In this document: positions 1 to 9,600 of the stretch, piece after piece
Numbering within the stretch: position 1 is the first letter of the stretch
How the letters are laid out: each line of letters opens with the position of its first letter
Assembly: GCA_007449985.2 (NCBI GenBank)
Contig: VIIQ02000015.1
Coordinates: 372,001-436,000 of the forward strand
Direction of reading: 5' to 3'
Source of the DNA: Desmodesmus armatus
Taxonomy: Eukaryota; Chlorophyta; Chlorophyceae; Sphaeropleales; Scenedesmaceae
DNA: 64,000 nucleotides
Position numbers and translations under genes: made by a program
Notes under the pieces: model-generated
Told to the model about the DNA's origin: nothing
Databases searched by the model: none
What the model saw: only the letters and a program-made list of their open reading frames with translations

Positions 1-635
1 AGTGCTTCAGCTGCTGCAGCCTCCCTTGCTGCAGCCTCCCTTGCTGCAGCCTCCCTTGCTGCAGCTGCCCGTGCTGCTTCTGCCTCCAAGTCTGTATCTG
101 CATTCTGCAGCATGTGCTGGTCTGCCTCCTTTGCCCGCCTTGCCGCAACTGTGAGGTCCTCTGACATCCCGTTGGCATAGCCGCCAAGGTGACATGCAAC
201 ACGGGTGATGCCAAGCACGTCCATTGCTGCTTCGCGCTCCACCCATCGCTGCTGCTCTAGTGTAAGCTGCCACAAGCTCCTGTCAATACCCCTCAGCTCA
301 TCCCTGTCCCGCCGAAGCCCATGGTAGATTGCGCGTACCCTCGTGACCAGTTGGCCGGCTGGGTCCTCCGCTACTGCTGCAGGCAGGTCCATGTGAGCTG
401 CTATGTCCTGCTGCATGGGCTCCTCAGGCAAGCCCTCGCCCCCAAAGTCCGGCTGCTCTGCACCCTCACTGTCTGGCTGCTGAGGCAACTCCTCCTCTCC
501 AGATCCTAGCAGTGCCACTTCCTCACTGACTGGCTGCTCCTGCAACTCCTCCCAGGAGTCCTCCCCGTAGTCCAGCTGCTCCTCTATTACACTGCTGGCA
601 CCAGGTGCTGTGTCGGGCATAAATGAGAACACGCC
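1..635 (-). CDS. Third ORF downstream of Pol, partial (acidic N-terminus, Ala/Glu/Arg coiled coil)
   Basis: An open frame runs from 635 through the left window edge, with an ATG at 620. It encodes an acidic N-terminal part rich in Glu and Gln, a helical middle (around LVTRVRAIYHGLRRDRDEL) and then Ala-rich heptad-like repeats of the type EAAAR, encoded by three copies of a 15-bp unit at about 16-63. The frame is closed upstream by a stop at 690-692. A good 3' splice site precedes it: branch-like CTAAC, pyrimidines, then CAG ending at 636, giving an exon starting in phase 0. It lies 182 bp after the Pol stop on the same strand. It could be an accessory or env-position ORF of the retroelement, expressed from a spliced RNA, or an exon of an unrelated host gene. 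No family was recognised and the 3' end is missing. Confidence 0.55.
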
Positions 636-726
636 CTGCACAGTGGAGAGGTTAGCAGTGCAGGACAGAAGGTTGAGCGTGTCAGCTAATCACCTGCTTA
701 GTCAGCCTGCAGTATGCACTATCATG

Positions 727-739
727 CCCCCCCTTCCTT
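727..739 (-). other. Possible polypurine tract
   Basis: On the element's sense strand this reads as a 13-base uninterrupted purine run (A/G, ending in seven G) 78 bases after the Pol stop. Polypurine tracts prime plus-strand synthesis just upstream of a 3' LTR. No TG-starting LTR with a partner copy was identified beside it, so the assignment is tentative. Confidence 0.3.
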
Positions 740-816
740 GAAGCCCCTTGGTGCTAAGCTACTACTGCGCCGTCTTAGCGAAACCGGACCGAGATAATGA
801 ACCGAGCATCCAGTGC

Positions 817-3800
817 TCAATGCAGCCAGTTGTCGATGTCTATGCCTTGCCTACTGAGCACCAGCCAGCAGCCATTCTTGCCCCTGAATGCTGCTGCTCG
901 CCGTTGCTGCTTGAGTGCACTGAACAGAGGGTGGATGTCAGCTGGAAACGCCAGTGAAGGCACGTAACAGAGCACCACCAATGGCCTCATTTGCAGTGCT
1001 GTGAAAACTGCATGAAGCACAAAGGGTGCTGTAGGTGTAATGATGATGGCTGTAGCGCCGTGCTGTACAGGCCCGCAGCCCACAGTGAACGGTCGCCCAG
1101 CAAAAACCTGCTGCCACTGGGTGTTGAGTGTTAGTGGGTCCACCAGGGCTTGAACCAGGGACATCTGCACTGTAAGCTGCAGCAACTGCACATCTGCCGG
1201 TGAGACCCTTGTGGAAGGAACAGCTACTGAACCGCCAGCAACCCTGCTGACCAGCTGTCGTGCGTACGCCACTGCTGCTGCCAGTGACTCTGGTGTAGGA
1301 ATGCTGGCCCCAGGTGGCAGCACTGCATCCTCCGGCTGCAGGTAGCGCTTGATGCCTGCCATGGTGGCGTGGTGAGAGTCCCCATCTTCGTACACCACTC
1401 GGAAGTAGTATGGGCGTGACTCAGCATCCTTGAAGTAGATCCTGCCCCAGTACTTCCTGCCTTTCCCGGTGGCTGGATCCGTGAACGCCTTCAGCACCAG
1501 TCGGCCATGCAGCGCATGTGCTGCTTCGTCCCTGCGCTTCATTTGCGCGCCGGGGAATATGTTTGGCCTGGCCTCCCGCTCCTGTAGCTGCTGCCGCTGC
1601 TGCTCCCTGCCAGCAGCATCCTGTTCTGTGTAGCCAGCGTCCACACACTCCGGGCACAGCCACACACCGTCAGGCACACTGCTGAGTGGTGGTTGCAAGC
1701 AGTAGGTATGGTATCCGCTGTTGCACACGTCACACAGCATGAGCTCGGCCCCGTTGTCGCTGGTGCTGCATACCTCACAGACCACATCATCTGTGTTGTC
1801 CACCAGCAGTGGGTCGATGCCGCCGTCGATATCAGGCAAGTGGCAGGGTGCACAGTGAGACATGTGCACCTCAATGGTCCGGCCACAGCGCCCCTGCAGG
1901 TGCAGTACCCCAGAGTCCCGCACCTCCAGAACTCGCAGAATGAGGGGTTTGGCCCTGGGCTGTAGCTTGCTTGCCCGGTTAAGCTGCTGAGTGTAGACGT
2001 AGTCACCCACCATAAACCTGTGAACGCGTGGCTTGTAGTCAGGCGCACGCAGCTGCAGGTAACGGCGCTGATCCCTGTGCTGTGCAATCGCCAGGTTCTC
2101 CAGCGCAATGGGCACCTGCTGCTTTAGCCGCTCCTTACGCTGCAGTAGGTCCTTGACAGCCGCCTCAGCACTGATGTCCAGGGGTGTGCTGACAAGCTCC
2201 TTCACTGCAGGTGGAATGACCGGTGGACGTGCATACATGAGTTCGTACGGGCTGTGGCCTGTGCTGGCCTGTGGAGAGCAGCGGTAGCCCAGTGCCAGCC
2301 ATGCCAAGTCCTCATCCCACTGCTTGACACTGTGCCTTGCCACTGCCATTTTGGTAAGCGCCCGCTTGACGATGTGCACAGCCTTCTCTGCCTGACCATT
2401 GGCCTGAGGGTGGTCTGCACTGATGATGGCATGATCGATGAGCGCATCCTCCAGGAGCTTGGCAAACTCGCCCTCAAACTCTGTCCCTGAGTCTGTCACC
2501 ACCTGCCCTGGTGCTGCAAAGTGTGCCAATACACCGTGCAAGAAGTGGTATGCAGTGGTCTCCGCCTTGTCGTTTTCCATCGGCACCACCACCAGGTACT
2601 TGCTGAATGCCTCAACACACACCAGCACATACTTGTTGCCCTTTGCACTCTTGGGTAGTGGCCCAGCTGTGTCCACGTGCCACCTGAAACCCATGCTGCT
2701 GATTGGAATGGGGCGCAGCTCCTCCGGCTTGGCGGTGAAGCTGGCATGCACCCTGCTGCAGTGCTCGCAGCGTGACAGCACTGTTGCAACGTCCGCCAGT
2801 AACCCATACCACCAGTGCTTACTGAGTAGCATGGCTGAGGTGCGCCGCCTGCCAAAGTGCCCACACATCTCGTGTTGCTGCCGTATGAGACCAGCACGCG
2901 CCTGTGGTGGAGGTACCAGCCTGTCGGTGCCATCTGGCATCCTCCTGATCAGCTGCTGGTCCTTGAAGTAGTATGAGCGTGCACGTCGCTTGATACGTGC
3001 TGCCTGGCTGGCTGCCAGGTCTTGTGGGAGTTGCCCTGTTCTGATGTACTCCAGGGTCTTATCGTCGGCCCAGATGTCACCTTGGCTCGTAGCCGTAGTG
3101 TTCTCCTGGTAGCCAGCTGTCATGGCTAGCTGCTGCTGATAGCCATGTGGGGTTGCAGTTGCCTCTCTGCCAGGCCACTCCTGCGCCAGTTCCCCTTCGT
3201 GTGCGCTGAATGCACGTGTCGCCAAGTCAGTAGAGGTAGGCAGGCCCCGCAGGAACCAAGCCTTGGCGATGGCCATGAGCACCTGCAAAGTGTTGGCATC
3301 CATGCTTTCACCGAGCAACGCACACCGCTGCGCTTGTGTGAGGCCTGCTGCTGCTGTGCTGCCTGGAAGATAGCCCAGAGCTACCTCTCTCTCCTCTGCT
3401 GTTGGCTCGCCCCACTTGACTACAGCAGGCACCGTTGTGTCCAAAACACTGCCAGGCTGGCCAGGCCTGAAGGCGTAGGAGCGTGCGCTGCTGACCAAGG
3501 TAGGCCAGGCTGCGCGAGGCTGCCCTGGTGCGTTGCAGGGGTAGAGAGGAGCAGCGTCTGGTCGGTTGACAGGTTGCGCGGTCCTGCCAGGTCCCAAGGC
3601 AAGCTGTACGCTGCGTGCGGGTGGCCTCTTGACAAATGCCAAAGCTGCTCGCAGTTGACTGGGCCCAACCAGGTTGGACCAGAAGTTGCGCGCCCGATGT
3701 GCAAGGCTGCCAAACTGTGCTGCGTCCAGCACCACAGGTAACCCTAGGCACGCCTTGATTTTATTGAAGTCATGCTGACTGATGCTGCTCAGCCTGTGCT

Positions 3801-6630
3801 GCTGCAAGAGCACATTCTCCACCAGGTAGGCTGGGGGCTGGTGTGGGAGTAGCTGTTGCAACGCTCCCACTACCCTGACCAGGTCAAACAGCAGTTGAGC
3901 CCGATCACCCCGAAGCCCCTGTGACTTGCCTGCTGCAGAGAAGTCTTGACAGGGCCAGCCTCCTACTACCAGCCATTGCTTGACTGGTGCCTCGCTGACA
4001 GCCTTGCTGAGCTGCTGTGTGGTGATGTGCCTCACATCCATGGGAAGAATGCTGAAACTGCCAGCCAAAGCATCCTCCGGTAGCTGCTTGGGATACATGC
4101 TTTGCAGCACCCTGATCCTGTGTAACGCCGCCCGCTGTGCCATGGGGTTGATGTCGCTGTACAGGTACTGTTTGACTGTGATGCCACTCCTGAGCACCAT
4201 CTCCAGCCCTGCGCAGATGCCACCAAACGGCTCATAAAGCACGATGCCCTGCTGCAGCGCTGCCGGGAAGAACGTGTCTGCCACAGTAGCCGTGCACAGC
4301 CCTTGTGTCTCCCTTACGCCCCAGGGGTCCAATGCACCTGTGTACACTCCTGGCTGGAAGCTGTCCGGTTGGGGCTGTTGTAGCCCTGCCAATGTGACCC
4401 ACGCCGATGCTGCCTGCTGTAGGTCATGCTGCCGCCAAGCTACTGCTGGGTGTTGTGTGTCCACGCAGCAGCCATCGTCAGCAAAAAGTTGTCCTGCTGT
4501 CTCCCCCCCCAGCAATGAGTCGGCGGTTGGGGCGAATGTGTCCACTGCAGACTCGTTGCTGCACAGTAGACAACACAACGCCTCGTGCTCCAGCTGTTCA
4601 TGACTGTAGCTGTCTGCTGGTTCTGCCGCCAGCGCTGCTGCTGGGCTGTGAAGGATTGGGCAGTCACCAGGTGTTTCCTCATAAGCCATTGCTGCCACTC
4701 CAGCTGCTGCTGTTGATTTGCTGCCAATGCCCAGCTCCAGTGCCAGACTGTCATGTGTGTAGACCAGTGGGTCCGTTGTTTTGCAGTCTGGCAGAAGCAC
4801 AGTGGGCACCCAGTCATGCAGCTCCGTGTCCAACCTGGCTCCAGTGGTGTCTGCCACACAGCTACTGGCTTCCCTGCTAGGCACATCAGCTGGGTTTGAC
4901 TTGCCTGCCCTGTGCACCAGTGAGAAGCGGTACTCCTGAAGTGCCAGAATCCAACGCATCTGCTGCCCCACTGGTGTCTTCTGTGTCAGCAGCCATAACA
5001 GCGCCCGGTGGTCGCTGTGGAGATAGAACTCCCTGGAGTGCAAGTACGGCCTGTACATTTTGACGCCCCACACTGCTGCCATCATCTCGCCTTTCCAGGC
5101 GGGATAGTTCTGCTCAGCTGCATTGAGGGACCTGCTGGCACAGGCCACCATGTACTCCGTCCCATCCTCCGCCTCCTGATTCAGCACAGCTGCAATGCCC
5201 GTGTTGCTCCAGTCGACATACAGATGAAAACTGCGCCCATCCACAGGCTGCCTGAGCCCCAAACCCTTCTTGCACAGCGCCGTTCGAAGCCCCTCATACG
5301 CCTGGTTACAGTCATCACTCCAGATGTACTGCGCACCCTTCTCCATAAGCTTGTAAAGCGGCCTGGCAATGATGGCAAAGTTGGGCACATAGCACCTGTA
5401 GTAATTAAACAGGCCAAGGTGGGCCTGCAGGCGCTTGAGGCTGGTGGGTGGCTGCAGTGCCTTGATGCCTGCAATCTTGGCTGGCTCCGGCTTGCACTCC
5501 TTGGCTGATACCAGGTGACCCAGGTAAGGCAAGCAGTCTGCACCCACGATTGTCTTGGCAGGGTGCAGGCGCAAGCCCACTGTCTTGAGATGCTGTAGAA
5601 GTGTTCTGAAGTTGGTCACCATGTCCTCCCAGGTGTCGCACCACATGATAACGTCATCGACGAACGGCGCCGCACAGTGAGACAAACCAGCTGCTGCCAG
5701 CTCCTTCTCCATAACCCGCTGGAAAATTGCCGTGGCGTTCACGTGACCAAAACACAGCCGCGTGTAGGTCAGTCGCTTGCCACTGTCGGGTGCGTGGAAG
5801 GCCACGTGCTGCTGCGCCTCTTCGCTCAGGTTGAGCTGCCAAAAGCCCGCTCTAAAGTCCGCCTTGACCAAGAATTTGTGCCCCCTAATTCGCCTAAACA
5901 GTTCTTCCGGTAGTGGCAGGCCGTAACTGTCCACCACTGTGTTGCCGTTGACGTTGCGCAGGTCGATGCAGAACCGCTTGTCGGTCCAGCTACCGTCGGG
6001 TGCTCGCTTCATAGGCAACGTGATAGCTGAAGCATGCGGACAGGTCGTTGGAATTTCTTTTACGATGCCCGCATCCAGCATCTCCTGCACCTTCTCCTTG
6101 GCAAACTTCACCTCCTCTTCTGTGTAGCGTCTGGGTGCGCTCCACATACGTTTGGAGGGATCGATCAGTTTGAAGTCAGCTACGTCCCCTGTGTAGCCAG
6201 GCAAGTCCTGCAGACTGTAAGCAAATGCCCCTCGCTCCTCCAACAGCATCTGCACCAGCTGGTCCATTTGTGCAGGCGATGCATCTGGGTGGTTGCCCAA
6301 GATCCATTTGCCCTCATCGTGCACTGTCCATCTGGCGTCATGCACATCTTCTGTTGCGCCATCGGGCCCAAGTTGGTCCAGAGCTGCTGGGTCGGCCTGG
6401 TACCACTTCACTTGGCCAGAATCATGCTCTGCTGTAGCAGCGAAACCTACTGCAATGCAGGTTGGCAAGCTCCTGCTGCAGCAAGTGCATGTTGAGGTGT
6501 GGTGGGACGCCATGTGGCAGGGGAAAGTAGCCAGCTTGCAGTGCTGATCCAGTGGCTGCTGCCCCAATGCTGTTGGTAACCTGCATTGCTGCTGTGGAGC
6601 ACAGCACTGAGAAGAAACAGAGTAGGCACA
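817..6630 (-). CDS. Retroelement Pol polyprotein: RT, RNase H, DNA methyltransferase, integrase, PHD finger
   Basis: The continuous frame opens after a stop at 6631-6633; from the TTG codon at 6567 (residue 1) it encodes 1916 residues. Reverse transcriptase spans about 150-400, with motif A Asp237 and catalytic FVDD at 302-305. RNase H spans about 447-565, with Asp452, Glu494, Asp519 and Asp561. A C5-cytosine methyltransferase occupies about 770-1105. Integrase follows: zinc-binding H1232, H1237, C1267, C1270, then Asp1299, Asp1359 and Glu1394. An SH3/chromo-like segment (about 1510-1580), a C4HC3 PHD finger (1597-1641), a Tudor-like stretch (about 1688-1742) and a 170-residue unassigned C-terminus complete it. 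No catalytic residue appears lost. The frame is +1 relative to Gag and overlaps it by about 210 bases, so expression needs frameshifting or splicing; a pyrimidine-rich acceptor ends at 6607 in phase 0 for this frame. Confidence 0.95.
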   Translation of the reverse strand, partial: CAYSVSSQCCAPQQQCRLPTALGQQPLDQHCKLATFPCHMASHHTSTCTCCSRSLPTCIAVGFAATAEHDSGQVKWYQADPAALDQLGPDGATEDVHDARWTVHDEGKWILGNHPDASPAQMDQLVQMLLEERGAFAYSLQDLPGYTGDVADFKLIDPSKRMWSAPRRYTEEEVKFAKEKVQEMLDAGIVKEIPTTCPHASAITLPMKRAPDGSWTDKRFCIDLRNVNGNTVVDSYGLPLPEELFRRIRGHKFLVKADFRAGFWQLNLSEEAQQHVAFHAPDSGKRLTYTRLCFGHVNATAIFQRVMEKELAAAGLSHCAAPFVDDVIMWCDTWEDMVTNFRTLLQHLKTVGLRLHPAKTIVGADCLPYLGHLVSAKECKPEPAKIAGIKALQPPTSLKRLQAHLGLFNYYRCYVPNFAIIARPLYKLMEKGAQYIWSDDCNQAYEGLRTALCKKGLGLRQPVDGRSFHLYVDWSNTGIAAVLNQEAEDGTEYMVACASRSLNAAEQNYPAWKGEMMAAVWGVKMYRPYLHSREFYLHSDHRALLWLLTQKTPVGQQMRWILALQEYRFSLVHRAGKSNPADVPSREASSCVADTTGARLDTELHDWVPTVLLPDCKTTDPLVYTHDSLALELGIGSKSTAAAGVAAMAYEETPGDCPILHSPAAALAAEPADSYSHEQLEHEALCCLLCSNESAVDTFAPTADSLLGGETAGQLFADDGCCVDTQHPAVAWRQHDLQQAASAWVTLAGLQQPQPDSFQPGVYTGALDPWGVRETQGLCTATVADTFFPAALQQGIVLYEPFGGICAGLEMVLRSGITVKQYLYSDINPMAQRAALHRIRVLQSMYPKQLPEDALAGSFSILPMDVRHITTQQLSKAVSEAPVKQWLVVGGWPCQDFSAAGKSQGLRGDRAQLLFDLVRVVGALQQLLPHQPPAYLVENVLLQQHRLSSISQHDFNKIKACLGLPVVLDAAQFGSLAHRARNFWSNLVGPSQLRAALAFVKRPPARSVQLALGPGRTAQPVNRPDAAPLYPCNAPGQPRAAWPTLVSSARSYAFRPGQPGSVLDTTVPAVVKWGEPTAEEREVALGYLPGSTAAAGLTQAQRCALLGESMDANTLQVLMAIAKAWFLRGLPTSTDLATRAFSAHEGELAQEWPGREATATPHGYQQQLAMTAGYQENTTATSQGDIWADDKTLEYIRTGQLPQDLAASQAARIKRRARSYYFKDQQLIRRMPDGTDRLVPPPQARAGLIRQQHEMCGHFGRRRTSAMLLSKHWWYGLLADVATVLSRCEHCSRVHASFTAKPEELRPIPISSMGFRWHVDTAGPLPKSAKGNKYVLVCVEAFSKYLVVVPMENDKAETTAYHFLHGVLAHFAAPGQVVTDSGTEFEGEFAKLLEDALIDHAIISADHPQANGQAEKAVHIVKRALTKMAVARHSVKQWDEDLAWLALGYRCSPQASTGHSPYELMYARPPVIPPAVKELVSTPLDISAEAAVKDLLQRKERLKQQVPIALENLAIAQHRDQRRYLQLRAPDYKPRVHRFMVGDYVYTQQLNRASKLQPRAKPLILRVLEVRDSGVLHLQGRCGRTIEVHMSHCAPCHLPDIDGGIDPLLVDNTDDVVCEVCSTSDNGAELMLCDVCNSGYHTYCLQPPLSSVPDGVWLCPECVDAGYTEQDAAGREQQRQQLQEREARPNIFPGAQMKRRDEAAHALHGRLVLKAFTDPATGKGRKYWGRIYFKDAESRPYYFRVVYEDGDSHHATMAGIKRYLQPEDAVLPPGASIPTPESLAAAVAYARQLVSRVAGGSVAVPSTRVSPADVQLLQLTVQMSLVQALVDPLTLNTQWQQVFAGRPFTVGCGPVQHGATAIIITPTAPFVLHAVFTALQMRPLVVLCYVPSLAFPADIHPLFSALKQQRRAAAFRGKNGCWLVLSRQGIDIDNWLH
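1333..1794 (-). other. PHD finger plus Tudor/chromo-like segment at the Pol C-terminus
   Basis: Pol residues 1597-1641 form a complete C4HC3 PHD finger: C1597, C1600, C1612, C1615, H1620, C1623, C1638 and C1641, with the usual Trp (1636) two residues before the seventh ligand. PHD fingers commonly read the histone H3 tail. About 50 residues later, 1688-1742 contains a beta-rich, aromatic stretch (GRKYWGRIYF, then YYFRVVYEDGD) resembling Tudor or agenet-type folds; this part is inference from pattern. Chromodomains at this place in other gypsy elements steer integration, so a targeting role is likely. Confidence 0.85.
3253..4260 (-). other. C5-cytosine DNA methyltransferase module inside Pol
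   Basis: Pol residues 770-1105 carry the ordered motifs of C5 DNA methyltransferases. Motif I is YEPFGGICAG at 778-787, for S-adenosylmethionine. Asp805 in YLYSDIN fits motif II and Asp844 in MDVR motif III. Motif IV is GGWPCQDFS with catalytic Cys873. Motif VI is LVENV (Glu917). Motif VIII is QFGSLAHRARNFWSNL at 951-966. Motif X is ALLGESMDANTL at about 1083-1094. The AHRAR-FW-NL pattern recalls DNMT3/DRM enzymes, while PCQDFS and the following G-x-R-x-x-LL resemble DNMT1/Dcm-type motif IV, so the subfamily is unclear. The target-recognition segment between VIII and X is short, about 100 residues. It sits between RNase H and the integrase zinc-binding domain, in frame, so it would be released by proteolysis or act as part of Pol. 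Presumed role: methylating cytosines in host or element DNA. Confidence 0.92.
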
Positions 6631-9600
6631 TCAGCACTGTGCGCGCAGTGATGACCTTGCCAGAGTGACGCACTGTGGCGACCACAGAGACCTTTGTTTG
6701 CGGTGCGTCCTGCTCTGCCGTCGGTTGCAAGCCAGGGCCTGGCCTGGGCCCTCTGTTGTGCCGACGCTTGCGTGCGCGCCGTGTGTCGCCAAGGTTGTTA
6801 GTGGGCACAGGTTCTGCCACATTATACTCCCTTGCGCGCATGGGGTTGCCTGGGCGCACTGCTGCTCCCGCCATGCTGACCAATCCACGCATGATCTTTG
6901 AGGGGTACTTCCTCAGCGGCAAGTCCACAAAGAAGTGGAACATGCCTAGCAGCAGCAGCACCATGTGTGTCGTGATCCAGCTGATGCCCGGCAGCAGCTG
7001 ACCAGCAGCCTTGGACCAGTCAAAGCCCCATAGCTTGCCTGCTGGCTCCTCCAGTGGCTGCTGTGCTTCTGCCTGCTCCTGCTCCTGCTCCTGCTGTTGC
7101 TGCTGCTGCTGCCGCCCCCTGCCCTTGCGGCCGCGCCCACGCCGGCGCCTGCGCTTGTTGTGCTCACCCCCAGTTTGTTGTTGCAGCCAAGCATCTGCTG
7201 CACTGCCATGAGGGCTGAAATACTCGATGTCAGCAGTCACTGGGTTGTAAGCATCCACCAGCTCTGGGAGACTGTCGCTGTCACTGCCTGTGCACAGCTC
7301 AGGCATAGCGGTTGACCCAGTGGAGCTGCTGCTGTCCAAGTCCTCTTGCACCTGCTGTGGCACACCACCATTCAGGCCCAGGTGGTCCAAGTACCAGCGA
7401 TCGTTCACTTCAAATGGCCCAGCATCCAGTTCTGTGATAACTCCTGCCTGAAGCAGCCGTTCGAGCTCTGCATTGGCTAGAGTGTTCTCCTCTGCAGTAA
7501 ACGGCCTGTAGTTGATGCCCGGCACTGCTGCTGCTGAGCCCTCAAGCTCCTCTGTGTCCCTGCTGTCCTCCTCCCAGATGGTGGCAGCCGCCATGTTGCC
7601 ACTGCTGATGCTGCTGTTGCCGTTCTTGACATAGCCACGCACGGGAATGCCGTGTATAATGTCAAGCCTGCCCTGTGCTGCCTTGGGACGGAAGCATAGC
7701 ATGTTGAGGGCTGGATCCACATACCCAAACACCGGCAGCAGTGTCTTCTTGTCCAAGCACACCTTAAACATGCCACCCGCGTCTCCCTCCAGCACCCAAG
7801 CACACGGAACGGGCAGGACTGCTGCCAGTGGGTGTCCCTTGGCAAGTGTGAGAACCAGCGGTCCTGTCCTGCCGATAATCTTCTTGGACGGCAGCCCATC
7901 AATGCCCTTGACAGACGGCACCTGATTTGTTCTGAAGATGTAAGTACCCCACTCGCCACAAGCCACCTCAGTGAACAGCAGCAGTGTGGCACCTGAGTCC
8001 TGGAACGCCATATCTACTAGCACATCACGCCCATCCGGGGTTGTTAGTGTCAATCCTTCCTGTTTGTTCGTGCCCACCAGGAAGTCCAGCGTCACAGGCA
8101 TTGACTGGCGTAGGGTGTAATCGATTGCCACTGGCTTGAAGCCATACTGCAGCATGACTGACTCCAGGAGGCTGCGGCTGCTTGCCGCCGCTGCTGCAAC
8201 AGGGCCACAGCGCCCAGAACTGCTGCTGGACACCATGCTGGCAGTACCCTTTGCTGCTGTTGCCTCCTGCAGAGCCTGCTGCCCTCCCTGCTGTGCACTG
8301 CTGCTACCATGTGCTCCACCAGCCTCCTGCACACCCAGAAGGTCTCCAAAAGCAGATACCCTGCTCGCCACAAACCGCTGAATGTCAAGCAGCGTGTGCA
8401 GTAGCCCCCTGCTGGTGCCGTCCAGCTCTCCTAAGCCAGCAACCAGTGCATTGGTGATGCGTGGCATGGAACGCATGGCATTCAGGTCTGTAGGAAGAGC
8501 TGAGGGTGGTAGGAAGCCCTTGGGCACAGGCTGCCTGACAACCCTGCCCTGCTGCACTGCACCAGCTCCTGCCTGTGCACGTGTCCCAACCAGTGCATAC
8601 TCATGTCCCGTTGAGTCAAAGAGCCCACCTGCCAGATCCTGCTGCCAGTCTGCTAAGCCCACATAACAGAAAGAGGGCCCAAAGTGCATTGTTTCCTGCT
8701 GCTGCTCCTCACTCACATACCCGCCTGCATCCGGCAGCACCATCATTGCTGCTTGTTCACCGGTGCTGTCGCCAACTGCACCAGTGATAGCCAGCGGTGT
8801 GTGAGAGGGTGGCAGCCCTGCCATTGGCTGCTGCATTGCCGAGCCGCCCATGGGCCAGTAGCTGGAACCAGCAGACCCCATGCCTGTCATGTAAGCTGCA
8901 TAAGCCCCATACGGCTCTGCTGCTGCGCCATAAGCCATGTTCATGTACCGCTGCTGCTGTGTGTGCTGTCCAATGAACTGCTGCATAGCTGGCGGCAGCT
9001 TGTTGCTCTGCATCATCCTCCGCAGCAGCTCCTTGCAACGCCCCAGCCGTGGCTTCAGCTTCTGCTGCATGCAGCGGGAGATGTAGTGCACCATCCCCTG
9101 CTCAGGTGCACGCTCCGTGGGGCCCTCCCACTTCTCTGGAGCCAGCTCTGGCTTGTCCATATAGCAGACACCATCTGAGTGGCCCTTGGCAAAGCCACAG
9201 ATGACACACGCCATAACTGCTGACCCAACACCCAAGCCAGGTGGCCCTGCGTACTGCTGCTGCCTGCCGTTGCTGCCACCATAGCCCCTGTTACCCCTGC
9301 TGTTTTCTGGCTTGTTGTAAGCCCTTGGCAGCCCTTGCCCCAGTCCTGCCGGTGCTGCGCCTGCTCCTGCTGCTGCCATAGCCACTGCCTGCTGCACCAT
9401 GATTGCCAGCGTGTTGACGTCCAAGGTTCCAGCGCTGCTGCCAATGCTGCTGCTGCTTTTGTTGGCAGTGCTGCCCTCCTGCGCTGCTGCCATAGCCAGC
9501 CCCGCCATGCGCCTGCCCTTGCAGTCTTGGTTCAGGTGTGGCCGCTTTGTTGCAGGACAGTCCAGGCAGACAGCAGAGGGGTCCTTGGGGTCGATCTCCG

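Noticed and set aside
2438..5508. Several plus-strand ORFs of 150-200 codons
   Set aside because: Antisense shadows of the intact Pol frame.
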